A stretch of 17,522 nucleotides of DNA from Phyllobacteriaceae bacterium (GTDB lineage Bacteria; Pseudomonadota; Alphaproteobacteria; Rhizobiales; Ancalomicrobiaceae): assembly GCA_012517025.1 (NCBI GenBank), contig JAAYVT010000587.1, forward strand, positions 1 to 17,522. The letters run 5' to 3'. The notes beneath the pieces were generated by a model that did no database searches, had not been told where the DNA came from, and saw only the letters and a list, made by a program, of their open reading frames with translations. This document shows, piece by piece, positions 1 through 8,133 of this stretch. The position numbers and the translations under genes were made by a program. Numbering within the stretch: position 1 is the first letter of the stretch; each line of letters opens with the position of its first letter.

Positions 1-75
1 CGCCTGCGCGATCGCATTCGCATCGGCCGGACCGCCGCCGATCCGCGATCCGGCGGAGACGGCGCGGAGAGGTGA
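1..75 (+). CDS. Possible 3' end of a gene entering from the left edge
   Basis: Frame 1 is open from the window edge to a TGA at 73-75 and gives a 24-residue arginine-rich tail that starts RLRDRIRIG and ends GDGAER. About 19 of 24 codons end in G or C, which fits but does not prove coding. If real, it would converge on the crotonase gene and could share the hairpin at 127-157. No family can be recognised from so short a piece. Confidence 0.22.
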   Translation, partial: RLRDRIRIGRTAADPRSGGDGAER

Positions 76-117
76 GTGCCGGCGCTCGCCGGCCGGGTGC
101 CCGCTCCGGCCGCCCCG

Positions 118-157
118 AAAAAGGAAAGAGCGGCATCGACGCCGTCGATGCCGCTCT
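118..157 (-). terminator. Rho-independent terminator of the crotonase gene
   Basis: A perfect 14-bp inverted repeat (arms 127-140 and 144-157, loop GCC) lies 62 nt past the crotonase stop codon. Read on the minus strand, the stem is followed by TTTCCTTTTT. On the plus strand the hairpin is followed only by a C/T-mixed tract, so it is mainly a minus-strand terminator. It could also stop a gene entering from the left. Confidence 0.8.
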
Positions 158-219
158 CCTCTCTTCTCACCGTCGCCGCCGTCGTCTCCAGGGGACGTGC
201 GCCGACGGAGACCCGAGAC

Positions 220-1221
220 TCATTTGATCTCGTCTTCTTCCTGTCCGCCGTCGATGCGCGGACGGATCACCTTGCCCTTCTTCTCCGCCGCCATGACGAG
301 AGCGGCTTCGTCCTTGGCGCGCTGCCAATAGTCGGCCTCGTGCGGCGAATGCTCGGTGGCGGTGACGAACATCTCGGTGGAAAAGGCGTTGCGAAGTTCC
401 TTCGCGATGTCTTCCTTCCACTTCTGACGCAGGATCTGCGTGGTGATGCGGCGGGTGGTGCGGGTGCCGGTGCGCATGATCAGCTCGGCGATTTCCCACG
501 CACGGCCGTAAGCCGCGTCGGTGTCGGCGCAGATCTCGTTGACCATGCCGAGGGCGAGCGCCTTGCGGGCGGTGATGATCTCGCCGGTCAGCTCGGCGTA
601 GGCGTAGCGCTTGCGGCCCATCAGCTCGCGCCAGGCGATCTGTACGCCGTCACCGGGCACCATGTTGGTGCGGAAGTGCATCTCGGTCGTCCAGGCGTCC
701 TCGGTGCACAGCGTGATGTCGTTGAACAGCACCAGATCCGAGTGGAACGACGCGCCGCACCACACGCCGATGGTCGGAACTTCGATGTCGAAGATCTGGC
801 CCTCGATGTCGTTGGTGCCGTCGTAATACTGGAAGTCGTACATCTTCCAGGATTCGTCGGGATGCGAGGTGAACTCGGTCGCCGGCTGCCAAGTGCCGTC
901 CGGAGCGGTCTTGCCGATGCCCTGGAAGAAGTCCGGGCCGGTGCCGCCGAAGATGATGACCTCGTTCTCCGGGTCACGGCCGGCCCAGTTGAAGAAATAG
1001 TGCAGGCCCTGATGCTCGGGGGCGCCCCATTGGACCGGACCACCGTTGGTGTGGAGGCGAGCTTCGAGGATGCCGTTCTTGCGCTTCATGATGAAGCAGT
1101 GCTTGAGCCGCTCGGAATACTCCTCGAACGGCATGTGCGGGACGGTCCCGTAAAACTTCTCGGCCTCGACCGTCCGCTTGCTTCTTTCGTGATCCGACGG
1201 GTAGTTCGCCTTGATGACCAT
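220..1221 (-). CDS. Crotonase-fold cyclic beta-diketone hydrolase (6-oxocamphor hydrolase-like)
   Basis: This 333-residue protein belongs to the crotonase superfamily and most resembles 6-oxocamphor hydrolase (OCH), which opens a cyclic 1,3-diketone by retro-Claisen attack of water without CoA. Residues 31-36 (PFEEYS) match the OCH N-terminus. The oxyanion-hole stretch is FGGTGPDFF (91-99). MVPGDG (187-192) matches the OCH motif IVPGDG. The active-site residues I recall for OCH (W40, H45, H122, H145, D154, E244) fall on W65, H70, H160, H182, D191 and probably E283, with near-constant offset. It is longer than OCH (about 257 residues), with some 28 extra N-terminal residues and a charged tail after about 298. 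The ATG at 1221 is chosen because GGGAG sits 6 nt upstream; an ATG at 1245 is the alternative. It probably supplies ring opening for the BKACE operon. A CoA-ester hydrolase of the BamA type is possible but fits less well. Confidence 0.82.
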   Translation of the reverse strand: MVIKANYPSDHERSKRTVEAEKFYGTVPHMPFEEYSERLKHCFIMKRKNGILEARLHTNGGPVQWGAPEHQGLHYFFNWAGRDPENEVIIFGGTGPDFFQGIGKTAPDGTWQPATEFTSHPDESWKMYDFQYYDGTNDIEGQIFDIEVPTIGVWCGASFHSDLVLFNDITLCTEDAWTTEMHFRTNMVPGDGVQIAWRELMGRKRYAYAELTGEIITARKALALGMVNEICADTDAAYGRAWEIAELIMRTGTRTTRRITTQILRQKWKEDIAKELRNAFSTEMFVTATEHSPHEADYWQRAKDEAALVMAAEKKGKVIRPRIDGGQEEDEIK

Positions 1222-1383
1222 GGTAGTCTCCCACGTGAGGGACATCGACCGCCGCAAAACAGGGATTGTTCTAGGGGCGGGAACTCGTTGCGACAGTCGT
1301 TCGACTGCGAAGACAGGGTAACGTTCGTGATTTATTACGCCCCATCTCGGCGACAGCGATAACATCGGGCCCGGGACCGAAGA

Positions 1384-1408
1384 AATTCTTTTTGGTGCGC
1401 CGGTTATG
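1384..1408 (-). promoter_or_regulatory. Shared element copy 1, upstream of the crotonase
   Basis: On the minus strand it reads CATAACC, eight bases, then AAAAAGAATT. It matches copy 2 at 4300-4324 at 19 of 25 positions without gaps, including the complete 12-mer CCAAAAAGAATT. It ends 162 nt before the crotonase start codon. Both copies are followed by a GAA-N4-TTC half-dyad. AAGAAT could act as a weak -10, or the whole could be an activator site. Confidence 0.55.
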
Positions 1409-1530
1409 TGGAGAAAGAATATCCAGACCGATGCCCGCCTCGACGGGCCCCTTTCCGACGCGTCTCGCTTCCGCGTGACGCGTGACGCGTGGGCGCGAGG
1501 CTCTCGATCCGGTCGCTGATGTCGAAACGG

Positions 1531-1556
1531 CATAACCGTAATGTCGCAATAGAATT
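1531..1556 (+). promoter_or_regulatory. Shared element copy 3, upstream of the outer-membrane protein
   Basis: It reads CATAACCG, eight bases, then CAATAGAATT. The left arm is identical to copy 1 over eight bases and the right arm matches 8 of 10, with total length one base longer. It points toward the outer-membrane protein gene, 467 nt away. TAGAAT at 1550-1555 is one mismatch from a sigma-70 -10 hexamer, but there is no matching -35, as expected for an activator-dependent promoter. Confidence 0.42.
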
Positions 1557-2023
1557 GGATGGGTTTCCGCGAATTCTCTAGATTTCGCGCCGGAGGAAAC
1601 CTCGGGTGAGGTCTTCCGAGTCGATCCCGTCCGCCACCGAACCGCGGTGGAGGTCGTCGCGTTTCGGATCACCGGTTCGGTGTCTCGGAGCGCGTCGCGA
1701 GGGGCGGGAACCGGTGGCGTCGTTGCGAGACGGGCCGGCGGCGGAGCGTCGCGGCATCTCGGAGGGTGCCGCCGGGCGCGTCGCGAGCGGGAGCGTCACG
1801 GCGGGGACGGCATCGCGGATCGAGCCGTCTCTCGCCTTTCCACCTCGTCGGTCGAGGGCGCGGGACCGTCGTCGCCGCCGCGTGTCGCGGTGGGCGCGAG
1901 GTCGTGTCGACACGAGGAATTCGAGACGAAACGTCTGCGACGACCGAGCGAGGGGATCCTCGGTCGATCGAGAAGGCGTGTCCGCGTCGTTCGGGTCGGT
2001 ATCGAGCATCACAGGGGGAATTC

Positions 2024-2977
2024 ATGACAGTTCACCAGACCATCGCGGCGCTCGGCGTCGCCTGCGGCCTGACCTTCGCGGCGAGCGGCGCGGCGGGAGC
2101 GGCCGAGTCGATCACGCCGCTGCAGCCCGGCGCCAGCACCGGCATTCCCAATGCCGCGCTGCCGCCGCCCGGGGTCTACTTCTCCTTCGACAGCGATTAC
2201 GCGTGGGGCACCATGCGCAACAACTCGGGCGACGTTTCCCATCTGCCGGCCGATTCCAACCCCGACGTCAAAGCCTCCAACTTCGAGGCGGTCGGCGCGT
2301 TGATGTGGGTCCCGGGGTGGAAGCTGCTCGGCGCCGACTACGCGGCGGTGATCGCCCAGCCGGTGAAGTTCGCCCACACCACCATCTCCGACCCGCTCGC
2401 CGCCGCCGACTGGCACGCCAACGGCTTCGTCGGCACGGTGATCAGCCCGGTGATCCTGTCCTGGGCGCTCGGCAACGGCTGGTTCGTCGGTGGCGGTCTG
2501 GCGATCGCCACGCCGGACGGCACCACCGGTCGCACCTGGAACGCCATGCTCGGCAAGTACACGTTGTCGCAGAGCAACATCGCCAACTACTACTGGACCT
2601 TCGAGCCCAACTTCGCCGTCACTTGGATGAAGGACGGTTGGATGGTGTCGGTGAACAACGTCTTGGACTTCAACACCAAGAACACCAATACCGACTATTG
2701 GACGGCGCCGATCTACTATCTCGACGCGACGGTGGCGAAGCGCTTCGGCAAGTGGAACGTCGGCGTGGTCGGCAACTACACCCAGCAGCTGGCCAACGAT
2801 CAGCAGTTCGGCAAGGACGTCGCCAACTCGATCGCGCAGCACATCAAGATCGGTCCGATGGTCTCCTACGACTTCGACCGCTTCACCCTGTCGGCGCGCT
2901 ATCTCGGAGCGGTCTACACCCGCAACGACGTCGGCGTGTCGTTCGTCCACGTCGGCTTCTCGATGAAGCTGCTCTGA
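2024..2977 (+). CDS. Outer-membrane protein, Phenol_MetA_deg (meta-pathway phenol degradation) family
   Basis: The protein has 317 residues and a signal peptide: a hydrophobic stretch from about residue 7, then ASGAAGAAES, with cleavage likely near residue 27. The mature part alternates short amphipathic strands rich in Trp, Tyr, Asn and Gly, with turns such as GNGWFVGGG and FGKWNVGVVGNY, and ends in a hydrophobic strand closing the barrel. This is typical of the Phenol_MetA_deg family, often encoded beside aromatic or cyclic-compound catabolic genes and thought to be outer-membrane channels. AGGGGGAA at 2013-2020 sets the start. It is divergent from the crotonase and carries copy 3 of the shared element upstream. 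A role in letting the ring substrate cross the outer membrane is inference. Confidence 0.78.
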   Translation: MTVHQTIAALGVACGLTFAASGAAGAAESITPLQPGASTGIPNAALPPPGVYFSFDSDYAWGTMRNNSGDVSHLPADSNPDVKASNFEAVGALMWVPGWKLLGADYAAVIAQPVKFAHTTISDPLAAADWHANGFVGTVISPVILSWALGNGWFVGGGLAIATPDGTTGRTWNAMLGKYTLSQSNIANYYWTFEPNFAVTWMKDGWMVSVNNVLDFNTKNTNTDYWTAPIYYLDATVAKRFGKWNVGVVGNYTQQLANDQQFGKDVANSIAQHIKIGPMVSYDFDRFTLSARYLGAVYTRNDVGVSFVHVGFSMKLL

Positions 2978-3001
2978 GCCTGGGCACTTCGCTCGCGAAA
3001 G

Positions 3002-3082
3002 GAGCCGTCGGCGGTTTCGCCCCCTCGCGGAGGGAGCCGCCGTCGGCTCGGGGAGGAACGGCCGCCGTCTCGGCGGCCGTTT
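3002..3082. terminator. Two stacked GC hairpins between convergent genes
   Basis: The first hairpin has 13-nt arms at 3002-3014 and 3037-3049 with one T-T mismatch. The second has perfect 11-bp arms at 3057-3067 and 3071-3081 with a TCT loop, and is followed on the plus strand by TTTCGCG. They lie between the stops of the outer-membrane protein gene (2977) and the LysR gene (3109). A two-way termination role is likely, though no long T-run is present. Confidence 0.5.
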
Positions 3083-3108
3083 CGCGTCGCCCTCGGGGAT
3101 GGTGCCCC

Positions 3109-4074
3109 TCAGGCGATGGTGCCGTTGAGCCGGCCACCCCGTTCCTCCTCGGCACCGCCGAGGCCGGCGCCCCAGTCCCAGGCGCGCGAGAAGTCGCGGA
3201 ATTCGGTGAGGAAGCCGGCCAGACTGGGATTCGTGTTTTCCCGATCCCACAGCAGGTCGACCTCGAAGACGCAATCGCTCTCCGCGAACATGATCAGGCG
3301 GGCGTTGGCGCCCACCAGATACCGCCGGTGCAGAGGCAGCAACACCACCGCACGGTCGTTGAATTCGACGTTGAAGCACACCGTCTCGAGATTCACGCAC
3401 TCCTTCCACGTCTTGTATTCGACGCCGTGGCGCGAAAAGAAGTGGCTGTTGAACTCGAACGACATCGGCGAGATCTGCCGATTGAGACCGATGATCGGCC
3501 ATTCGGCGACGTCTGTGACACTCACCCGTTCCTTCACCGCGAGCGCGTGGTTGCGATTGACCACCAGACAGAGCGGGTCTGAGGCCAGGGTGAAGTGGGC
3601 GAGCCGCTCCGGCGTCTTGGCGCCGCGCGGACGGATGACGAAGGCGAGGTCACTCTCGCCCTTGTCGACGCGGGCCATGATCGTGTCGATGTCGCCGTCG
3701 ACGCATTCGATCGCGACCTGCGGATGCCGCTCGCCGTAGCCGGACAGGAAGGTCGACAGGAAGGTCCGCGTCGCCTCGCCGAGCAGGCCGATCGACAGCG
3801 AATGACGGCTGACCCCCGGACAGGCGCGGATCACCGCCAACGACTGCTCGTACTGCGCGACGATCTTGCCCGCCTCGACGGCGAACACCCGGCCGACGTC
3901 GGTCATCTCGACGCGATGCGTGTTGCGCGTCAGGAGCTGCGCGCCGAAGTACTCTTCCAGAAATTTCACGTGCCGGCTCAGCACCGGCTGCGTCATGTTG
4001 AGGCGCTCGGCCGCCCGGCTGAAGTTCAGCAGATCCGAGAGAACGATGAACTCACGAAGAAGTCGTATGTCCAT
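3109..4074 (-). CDS. LysR-family transcriptional regulator
   Basis: This 321-residue protein has the classical LysR layout. An N-terminal winged helix-turn-helix (about residues 3-60) contains NFSRAAERLNMTQPVLSRHV and the following LEEYFGAQLLTR. A linker helix leads to a periplasmic-binding-protein-like effector domain from about 92 to 300 (LSIGLLGEA, SDLAFVIR). The C-terminal 15 residues are Glu/Gly/Arg-rich and probably disordered. AGGTGAA just before the ATG at 4074 supports the start. It is transcribed away from the BKACE operon, the usual arrangement for a LysR activator of the adjacent catabolic operon. The effector is unknown; a ring compound or its beta-keto acid product is the natural guess. 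Confidence 0.92.
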   Translation of the reverse strand: MDIRLLREFIVLSDLLNFSRAAERLNMTQPVLSRHVKFLEEYFGAQLLTRNTHRVEMTDVGRVFAVEAGKIVAQYEQSLAVIRACPGVSRHSLSIGLLGEATRTFLSTFLSGYGERHPQVAIECVDGDIDTIMARVDKGESDLAFVIRPRGAKTPERLAHFTLASDPLCLVVNRNHALAVKERVSVTDVAEWPIIGLNRQISPMSFEFNSHFFSRHGVEYKTWKECVNLETVCFNVEFNDRAVVLLPLHRRYLVGANARLIMFAESDCVFEVDLLWDRENTNPSLAGFLTEFRDFSRAWDWGAGLGGAEEERGGRLNGTIA

Positions 4075-4221
4075 GTTTCACCTGTTCAGGCTGTGTTCTT
4101 GATTTTCGACCGCTCCACGGAAGACGACTCGCGACCGTGGCGGCGTGAAAGGCGCATCGGAGCTTTCCGCGTCGTCACTGCACCAATAAAGGCGCCGCGT
4201 CGCTCGGGGAAAACACTTATT

Positions 4222-4241
4222 CGTCGGTCGGCGTCGGTCGG
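4222..4241. repeat. Perfect tandem 10-bp repeat
   Basis: CGTCGGTCGG occurs twice in direct succession (4222-4231 and 4232-4241) in the LysR-proximal part of the divergent region. Its 10-bp period is about one helical turn, so it could present a site twice on one DNA face. It could equally be slippage in simple GC-rich sequence. Confidence 0.5.
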
Positions 4242-4299
4242 CGAAGACGGCGGTTTGGGGATCCGGCGAGGCGACGCTCCGATGTTTATGCGATTTCGT

Positions 4300-4324
4300 C
4301 ATTACCCGGAACCCAAAAAGAATT
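4300..4324 (+). promoter_or_regulatory. Shared element copy 2, upstream of the BKACE operon
   Basis: It reads CATTACC, then CGGAAC, then CCAAAAAGAATT, and matches copy 1 (minus strand 1384-1408) at 19 of 25 positions. It lies 207 nt before the BKACE start and points toward it. The 17-bp dyad follows almost immediately. Confidence 0.55.
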
Positions 4325-4327
4325 AGT

Positions 4328-4344
4328 TCTCGAAAATTTTGAGA
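4328..4344. promoter_or_regulatory. 17-bp inverted repeat, candidate LysR operator
   Basis: TCTCGAAAATTTTGAGA is a dyad around A4336 with one mismatched pair (G4332/T4340). A/T-centred dyads of this size in a divergent LysR/target spacer are typical of LysR binding sites. The dyad has no copy near the crotonase or outer-membrane protein genes. Confidence 0.5.
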
Positions 4345-4531
4345 CTATCGTCCTCGCCAAGTCGACGATCGATCCGCCGAAGTAGAAATGCGCCATCGAT
4401 CGTCACCCAACGTTCGCAACCACGTCGCTCACCCGACCTTTCACGTTCGATCCTCTTCGCAGATGCGAGAGGAACGGAGCGCGATGGATCATGGGTGGGG
4501 CCGTCCCGAGCAGATCCGAAGGGGTCCGAGC

Positions 4532-5377
4532 ATGAATCATCCCGAACGAGTCGTCGTCACCGCGGCCCTGACCGGTGCGGTCACGCCGAAGGACATCAAC
4601 GAGTTCATTCCGCTGACACCGGCCGAGATCGCCGCCGACGCCTATGCCTGCTGGAAGGCCGGCGCCGCCGTGGTGCATCTGCACATGCGCGACGACGCCG
4701 GCGTCGGCACCATGAGCGCCGACAAATTCGCCGAGACCATTCGGCTGATCCGCGCCCACGAGGATTGCGACGTCGTCGTCAATTGCACGACGTCGGGCGA
4801 CAACCGCGCCACCGACGCCGAGCGCATGCATCACGTCGCCACTCTCGACGGCGTCGAGATGGCCTCCTACGACGCCGGGTCGTTCAACTGGATGCCGGGC
4901 GGCGTCTTCATGAACTCTCCGAAGTTCCTCGGCGAACTCGGCGAGACGATGATGAAGCGCGGGGTCAAGCCGGAGATCGAGATCTTCGACGCCGGCATGC
5001 TCGGAGTGGCCGAATACTTCATGAAGAAGGGCCGTCTGGCGACGCCCGGCCATTATCAGTTCTGCCTCGGCGTGCTCGGCGGCATGCCGGCGACGGTCGA
5101 GAACCTGCTCTATCTGCGCAGCAAGATCCCGGCGGATGCGACCTGGTCGGCCTTCGGCATCGGCAAGGACCACCTGCCGATCCTCTACGCGGCGCTGGCG
5201 CTCGGCGGCAACGTCCGCGTCGGCCTCGAGGACAACGTCTATTTCTCCAAGGGCGTGAAGGCGACCAACGTCGGCTTGGTCGAGCGCGCGGTCGAGGCGA
5301 TCCGCCTCTTCGGCAAGCAGCCCGCGACCTCCGCGCAAGCGCGCGAGATCCTCGGCCTGCCCGCCCTGGTGCATTGA
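4532..5377 (+). CDS. Beta-keto acid cleavage enzyme (BKACE, DUF849)
   Basis: BKACE enzymes are TIM-barrel metalloenzymes that condense a free beta-keto acid with acetyl-CoA, giving acetoacetate and a new CoA ester. The 281-residue protein shows the family N-terminus VVVTAALTGAVT (7-18) and the barrel motif HLHMRDD. H49 and H51, with E233 in GLEDN, are the expected zinc ligands (H46, H48 and E230 in Kce, from memory). GVLGG (180-184) and the end AREILGL are also family-typical. Where Kce has Glu14, which I recall as contacting the substrate amino group, this protein has Val17, arguing against 3-keto-5-aminohexanoate. Triacetate (3,5-dioxohexanoate) is my preferred substrate from context. The ATG at 4532 is preceded by AAGGGG. 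It is the first gene of the operon, 49 nt before the thiolase. Confidence 0.9.
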   Translation: MNHPERVVVTAALTGAVTPKDINEFIPLTPAEIAADAYACWKAGAAVVHLHMRDDAGVGTMSADKFAETIRLIRAHEDCDVVVNCTTSGDNRATDAERMHHVATLDGVEMASYDAGSFNWMPGGVFMNSPKFLGELGETMMKRGVKPEIEIFDAGMLGVAEYFMKKGRLATPGHYQFCLGVLGGMPATVENLLYLRSKIPADATWSAFGIGKDHLPILYAALALGGNVRVGLEDNVYFSKGVKATNVGLVERAVEAIRLFGKQPATSAQAREILGLPALVH

Positions 5378-5426
5378 TTTTTCCAAACGACGCGGGCGCC
5401 GCATCGGACGCCCCCCGGAGATCGCG

Positions 5427-6596
<1,170 letters not shown>

Positions 6597-6600
6597 GCCG

Positions 6601-7251
6601 ATGACCGGCAAGTTCAAGTCCAAGGACGAGATCGTCGCCCTGTTCAAGGACGGGCAGACCATCGTGCACGGCGGCTTCGCCAATCACGGCGCGCCGAACG
6701 CGTTGATCGACTGCGTGCTGGAGAGCGGCGCGCGCCATCTGACGCTGCTCGGCAACGACACCGGCGACGCCAACGAGACCATCGGCCGGCTGATCCACGA
6801 GGGTCGGGTCGACCGGGTGATCGGCTCGCACATCGGCATGAACACCGAGACGGTGGCGCTGGTGGCGGAAGGCAAGATCGAGGTGACGCTGATCCCGCAG
6901 GGCAGCCTCGCCGAGCGCATGCGCTGCGGCGGCTCCGGCCTCGGCGGCGTCCTGACCAAGACCGGCCTCGGCACCATCGCCGAGACCGGCAAGCAGATCG
7001 TCGAGGTGAACGGCGAGAAGTGGCTGCTCGAGACCGCGTTGCGCGGCGACGTCGCGCTGGTGCGCGCCCGCACCGCCGACCCTTACGGCAACCTCACCTA
7101 CCGCGGCACCTCGCGCAACTTCAACCCGCTCGTCGCCAAGGCGGCCGCGGTGACGGTGGTGGAGGCCGACAGCCTCGTCGAACTCGACGAGATCGAGCCC
7201 GACCACATCGCCACGCCCGGCGTGTTCGTCGACATGATCCTGGCGAAGTAA
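6601..7251 (+). CDS. atoD: 3-oxoacid CoA-transferase, subunit A
   Basis: This 216-residue family I CoA-transferase alpha subunit carries the glycine-rich HGGFANHGAPNALID motif (residues 20-35), IPQGSLAERMR and RTADPYGNLTYRG. The ATG at 6601 is four bases past the thiolase stop and is served by GAGAGGGAG inside the thiolase end, implying coupled translation. With subunit B it would move CoA from acetyl-CoA or succinyl-CoA to acetoacetate, recovering the acetoacetate released by BKACE. The exact donor cannot be read from the sequence. Confidence 0.92.
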   Translation: MTGKFKSKDEIVALFKDGQTIVHGGFANHGAPNALIDCVLESGARHLTLLGNDTGDANETIGRLIHEGRVDRVIGSHIGMNTETVALVAEGKIEVTLIPQGSLAERMRCGGSGLGGVLTKTGLGTIAETGKQIVEVNGEKWLLETALRGDVALVRARTADPYGNLTYRGTSRNFNPLVAKAAAVTVVEADSLVELDEIEPDHIATPGVFVDMILAK

Positions 7252-7261
7252 GGAGGACGAC

Positions 7262-7903
7262 ATGGACATCCGTCACAGAATGGCCAAGCGCGCCGCCGCC
7301 TATTTCGCCGCCGGCGACATCGTCAACTTGGGCATCGGCGTGCCGAGCCTGTGCAACAACTACGCCGCGCCCGGCGTGATGTTCCACACCGAGAACGGCC
7401 TGATCGGCGTCGGCCCGCTCGCCGAGGGGCTGATGGCGGTGGAGAGCTACGCCAACGCCAACGGCATGCGCTTCGTGCCGGTGCCCGGCGCCAGCGTCTT
7501 CGACAGCGCCGAGAGCTTCGCCATCGTCCGCTCCGGACGTCTGGCGGCCACCGTGCTCGGCGGACTGCAGGTGTCGGCGCGCGGCGATCTCGCCAATTGG
7601 GCCCGGCCGGGCAAAATGGTCGGCATGGGCGGCGCGATGGACCTCGTCAACGGCGCCCGCAAGGTGATCGTGACGATGGAGTTGACCGTCAAGGGTGCGC
7701 CCAAGATCCTCAACGACTGCACCTTCCCGCTGACCGGTGCGGCCTGCGTCGATCACATCGTCACCGACCAGTGCGTGATCGACGTGACGCCCGAGGGGCT
7801 GGTGCTCAGGGAGGTCTTGGAGGGGCTGACCCCCGACGACATCCGCCGTCAGGTCGAGCCGCCGCTGATCGTCGCCGACGATCTCACCGCCATGGCGGCA
7901 TGA
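7262..7903 (+). CDS. atoA: 3-oxoacid CoA-transferase, subunit B
   Basis: This 213-residue beta subunit carries VNLGIGVPSL (21-30) and the catalytic glutamate E44 in HTENGLIGVGP, which forms the enzyme-CoA thioester. GGLQVSARGDLANWARPGK and the MGGAMDLVNGARKVI motif are typical of AtoA/ScoB. A strong AGGAGG (7251-7256) overlaps the stop codon of subunit A. The gene is followed by 230 nt with no credible ORF before the transporter. Confidence 0.93.
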   Translation: MDIRHRMAKRAAAYFAAGDIVNLGIGVPSLCNNYAAPGVMFHTENGLIGVGPLAEGLMAVESYANANGMRFVPVPGASVFDSAESFAIVRSGRLAATVLGGLQVSARGDLANWARPGKMVGMGGAMDLVNGARKVIVTMELTVKGAPKILNDCTFPLTGAACVDHIVTDQCVIDVTPEGLVLREVLEGLTPDDIRRQVEPPLIVADDLTAMAA

Positions 7904-8133
7904 CGCGCGCGGCGCGAACGCGGCGGTTGGTTGCGGCGCTCGCCCGACCGACTACGAGAGAGCCGGATCGGCGCCATCGCCGAGCCCGGCGCCTCGCGGG
8001 GGAGGGGGAGCGACGGGATCCCGCCGAGAGGGGGCGACGGACGCGACCGATCGTGTCCGGCACCGAGGAGAACGACGAAACGATCGACGTCCGCGCCGCA
8101 ACTCGGACACGGACGCGAACATCGGGGGGTATC

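Larger units (their letters stand above)
1222..2023. other. Divergent intergenic region between crotonase and outer-membrane protein
   Basis: This 802-nt stretch has no credible gene: its open frames are arginine-rich shadows without family features. An AT-richer core (about 1260-1590) holds the two facing copies of the shared element (1384-1408 minus, 1531-1556 plus). It also holds a short dyad CGCGAA...TTCGCG at 1568-1589 and a CGAT-AAC-ATCG dyad at 1357-1367. From about 1600 to 2010 the sequence is GC-rich, full of TCG/CGA steps, and looks like an unusually long leader for the outer-membrane protein gene. No convincing sigma-70 or sigma-54 promoter could be fixed by eye. Confidence 0.6.
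4075..4531. other. Divergent regulatory region, LysR gene / BKACE operon
   Basis: This 457-nt region lies between divergent starts. It is AT-richer than its surroundings around 4270-4345. It contains a tandem 10-bp repeat (4222-4241), copy 2 of the shared element (4300-4324) and a 17-bp dyad (4328-4344). Downstream of the dyad about 190 nt of leader precede the BKACE start. An in-frame ATG at 4484 with AGAGGAACGGAG before it could give a 16-residue N-terminal extension, but family homology begins at the later ATG. Confidence 0.6.

Noticed and set aside
220..1221. Annotation of the crotonase as plain enoyl-CoA hydratase or as 6-oxocyclohexenecarbonyl-CoA hydrolase
   Set aside because: The His/His/Asp set and the MVPGDG motif match 6-oxocamphor hydrolase. 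No other benzoyl-CoA pathway genes are present.
76..1362. Plus-strand 428-codon frame opposite the crotonase
   Set aside because: It is a shadow of the clearly identified minus-strand crotonase and has no recognisable features.
1578..2012. Minus-strand 144-codon frame in the crotonase/outer-membrane protein spacer
   Set aside because: The translation is Arg/Ser-rich low complexity with no motif, and it lies in what looks like leader sequence.
4484..4531. Upstream in-frame ATG at 4484 as the BKACE start
   Set aside because: It adds 16 residues with no counterpart in the family. The ATG at 4532 has its own ribosome binding site and matches the family N-terminus.
7351..8133. Long N-terminal extension of the first transporter frame (703 codons in all)
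   Set aside because: It is an out-of-frame reading of CoA-transferase subunit B plus non-coding spacer. The transporter begins at 8134 behind a G-rich ribosome binding site.
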